Origin: G963675935 sp963719005
GTDB lineage: Bacteria > Planctomycetota > Planctomycetia > Pirellulales > Thermoguttaceae
Assembly: GCA_963719005.1 (NCBI GenBank)
Contig: CAVRAR010000010.1
Location: forward strand, 62,001 to 126,000
Direction of reading: 5' to 3'
Length of the DNA stretch: 64,000 nt
In this document: positions 63,119-64,000 of the stretch, in pieces
How the letters are laid out: each line of letters starts with the position of its first letter
How positions within the stretch are numbered: the stretch's first letter is position 1
Notes under the pieces: model-generated
Seen by the model: the letters and a program-made list of their open reading frames with translations, nothing else
Database searches by the model: none
Told to the model about the DNA's origin: nothing
Position numbers and translations under genes: made by a program

Positions 63119-63544
63119 TCACGAATCATCCGCGCCGCCGGAACCGCGCTGCCGCTTCTTCTGCGAGAGCCGCCGCTTGTTTTCGATGCGACGCCGCACG
63201 GACGATCTGGTGGGCCGCGTCGGTTTGCGCGGGCGGGGAGGCGACGCCGCTTCGACGAGCAGTTCGCGCAGCTTTTCCAGGCAGTCGGCCACGTTGCGGC
63301 CGGCGTCGCGAAATCGTTGGCTGACGATCAGCAAATCCCCATCGGCCGTCACCTGCCGCCGGCATTTCGCCACCAGCCGCCTCCGCACCGGCTCGGGCAG
63401 ACTGGGGCTTGCCATCACCGGCCAGCGAAGCAGGGCCTTTGTGTTCACCTTGTTGACGTTCTGTCCGCCCGGCCCGCTGCTGCGGGCGAACGTGAACTCG
63501 AATTCCCGCAAAGGGATCTGCAATTGTGGGGTGACGATGAGCAT
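63119..63544 (-). CDS. arfB: Peptide-chain-release-factor-like rescue protein (ArfB/YaeJ)
   Basis: 141 residues from ATG 63544. FEFTFARSSGPGGQNVNKVN contains the GGQ motif; KALLRWPVMASPSLPEPVRR, RRQVTADGDLLIVSQ fit the family. The basic C-terminal tail (RRRIENKRRLSQKKRQRGSG) is typical for binding the empty mRNA channel of stalled ribosomes. It rescues ribosomes lacking a stop codon. Confidence 0.93.
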   Translation of the reverse strand: MLIVTPQLQIPLREFEFTFARSSGPGGQNVNKVNTKALLRWPVMASPSLPEPVRRRLVAKCRRQVTADGDLLIVSQRFRDAGRNVADCLEKLRELLVEAASPPRPRKPTRPTRSSVRRRIENKRRLSQKKRQRGSGGADDS

Positions 63545-63557
63545 GATAGACGTGCCA

Positions 63558-63630
63558 GGGGGACGGAGGAGGTTGTCGGGAAACGTCTTTCTTTTTGCGG
63601 AGTCCTCTTCCGACACCCTCCTCCGTCCCC
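63558..63630. repeat. Inverted repeat (GGGGGACGGAGGAGG type, copy 2)
   Basis: Arms GGGGGACGGAGGAGGTTGTC at 63558-63579 and its imperfect complement at 63610-63630 enclose TTTCTTTTTGCGG. Related to 59032-59103. Confidence 0.85.
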
Positions 63631-63636
63631 TTCTTC

Positions 63637-64000
63637 TTACCCGCCGCGCACCAATTCTTGAAACGCCTCTTTCGCGTGCTCCAACAACGAGCCGTAGTCG
63701 TGGGCCTCGACCTCTTCGCCGAGTAATTCTACGTCGTAATAGCCGTCGTAGCCGCCGGCTTTCAGCGCGGCGATGATCTCGGCCAACGGCACCACGCCCT
63801 CGCCCAGCCGGCAGCGGTTTTGCTCGCCGTTGGGCGGGCGGCGGGCGTCGCCGAGTTGCACAATCGCCACCTGCGGCACAATCTCCGCAATGCGGCTCGG
63901 CAAGTCGGCCTGCAAGCCAAGATGGTACGTGTCGAGCACCATCTTGACTTGCGGGACTGGCCGCCGTTTGCAGCAGATCGAGCGTGGCGTCGAGCGACGT
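63637..64000 (-). CDS. Sugar-phosphate isomerase/epimerase (partial; start outside window), with a probable frameshift
   Basis: The C-terminal part of an AP-endonuclease-2-type TIM barrel: KMVLDTYHLGLQADLPSRIA, VAIVQLGDARRPPNGEQNRC, RLGEGVVPLAEIIAALKAGG and YDGYYDVELLGEEVEAHDYG with the metal-site Asp/His/Glu set (DTYH, QLGD, ELLGEE). Upstream frame TSLDATLDLLQTAAS lies in another phase, so a break near 63957 is likely. The 5' end runs off the window. Substrate unknown. Confidence 0.87.
   Translation of the reverse strand, partial: RRSTPRSICCKRRPVPQVKMVLDTYHLGLQADLPSRIAEIVPQVAIVQLGDARRPPNGEQNRCRLGEGVVPLAEIIAALKAGGYDGYYDVELLGEEVEAHDYGSLLEHAKEAFQELVRGG

Noticed and set aside
1..64000. tRNA or rRNA genes
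   Set aside because: No convincing cloverleaf or rRNA segment was recognised on reading both strands; a tRNAscan-type search would be decisive.

Overview
The window reads as planctomycete chromosome, most likely Pirellulales-like. It is GC-rich and carries a DUF1559 prepilin-like protein, a PEP-CTERM protein with an SdrD-like B repeat, a BBP7-type beta-barrel protein, a TIGR03790-like protein, secreted CARDB/TPR/proline-rich proteins and an FHA protein. Dispersed palindromes sit between genes and inside several of them. No rRNA, tRNA or CRISPR array could be supported. Taxonomy is inferred from family content only.

Layout. 1-11 kb (minus strand): a fatty-acid synthesis block rpmF-fabD-fabG-(IS630)-acpP-fabF followed by priA and a sensor kinase, with a TPR protein upstream. 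11-15 kb: two envelope or secreted proteins (BBP7-like, PEP-CTERM) and convergent kdsB. 15-18 kb: a metal-uptake operon, comprising a small ribbon-helix-helix protein with a Cys/His tail and a ZnuABC-like transporter. 18-24.7 kb: a basic-secretory-protein-like metalloprotease, dcd, a vapBC module split by an IS110/IS1111-type element, nth, a LON-substrate-binding-domain protein and folE. 24.9-31.9 kb: a long FAD/Fe-S oxidoreductase, a YkgJ-type cysteine cluster protein, an HU-like protein, a small lipoprotein, pyrD and trpS. 32-40.4 kb: a secretin-domain protein, a duplicated cassette of small helical protein plus nucleotidyltransferase, an RGG-tailed disordered protein, a secreted CARDB protein and an HNH nuclease. 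40.4-49.8 kb: radical SAM protein, FHA protein, rsgA, a PD-(D/E)XK-like protein, a coiled-coil protein, hflX, an SDR, a HicAB-like small pair, an RluA-type synthase, a TIGR03790-like protein and tadA. 50-64 kb: a long proline-rich membrane protein, a receiver protein, DUF1559, aroK, a prepilin peptidase, a mazEF-like pair, an NtrB/NtrC-like two-component system, a UVR-motif protein, arfB and a sugar-phosphate isomerase.

Two themes cut across the window. First, about 25 single-base frameshifts break otherwise well conserved genes (priA, fabD, pyrD, hflX, rsgA, tadA, HU and others). This is best explained by indel errors in the assembly, and I annotate those loci as single genes. Second, several families of palindromic repeats recur. 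Some lie in-frame inside conserved proteins (two in priA, one in the znuC-like ATPase) or form gene ends (pyrD, aroK), which recalls the Rickettsia palindromic elements that create extra protein segments.

The most interesting mobile-element observation is that the IS110-type element cleanly splits vapC. Removing 19864-21451 restores a 137-residue frame. Its long 3' non-coding end holds a 9-base match to the target site, as expected of a bridge (guide) RNA. Candidate little-described small systems are the helical-protein/nucleotidyltransferase cassette (34.9-36.1 kb) and the HicAB-like pair (46.1-46.6 kb).
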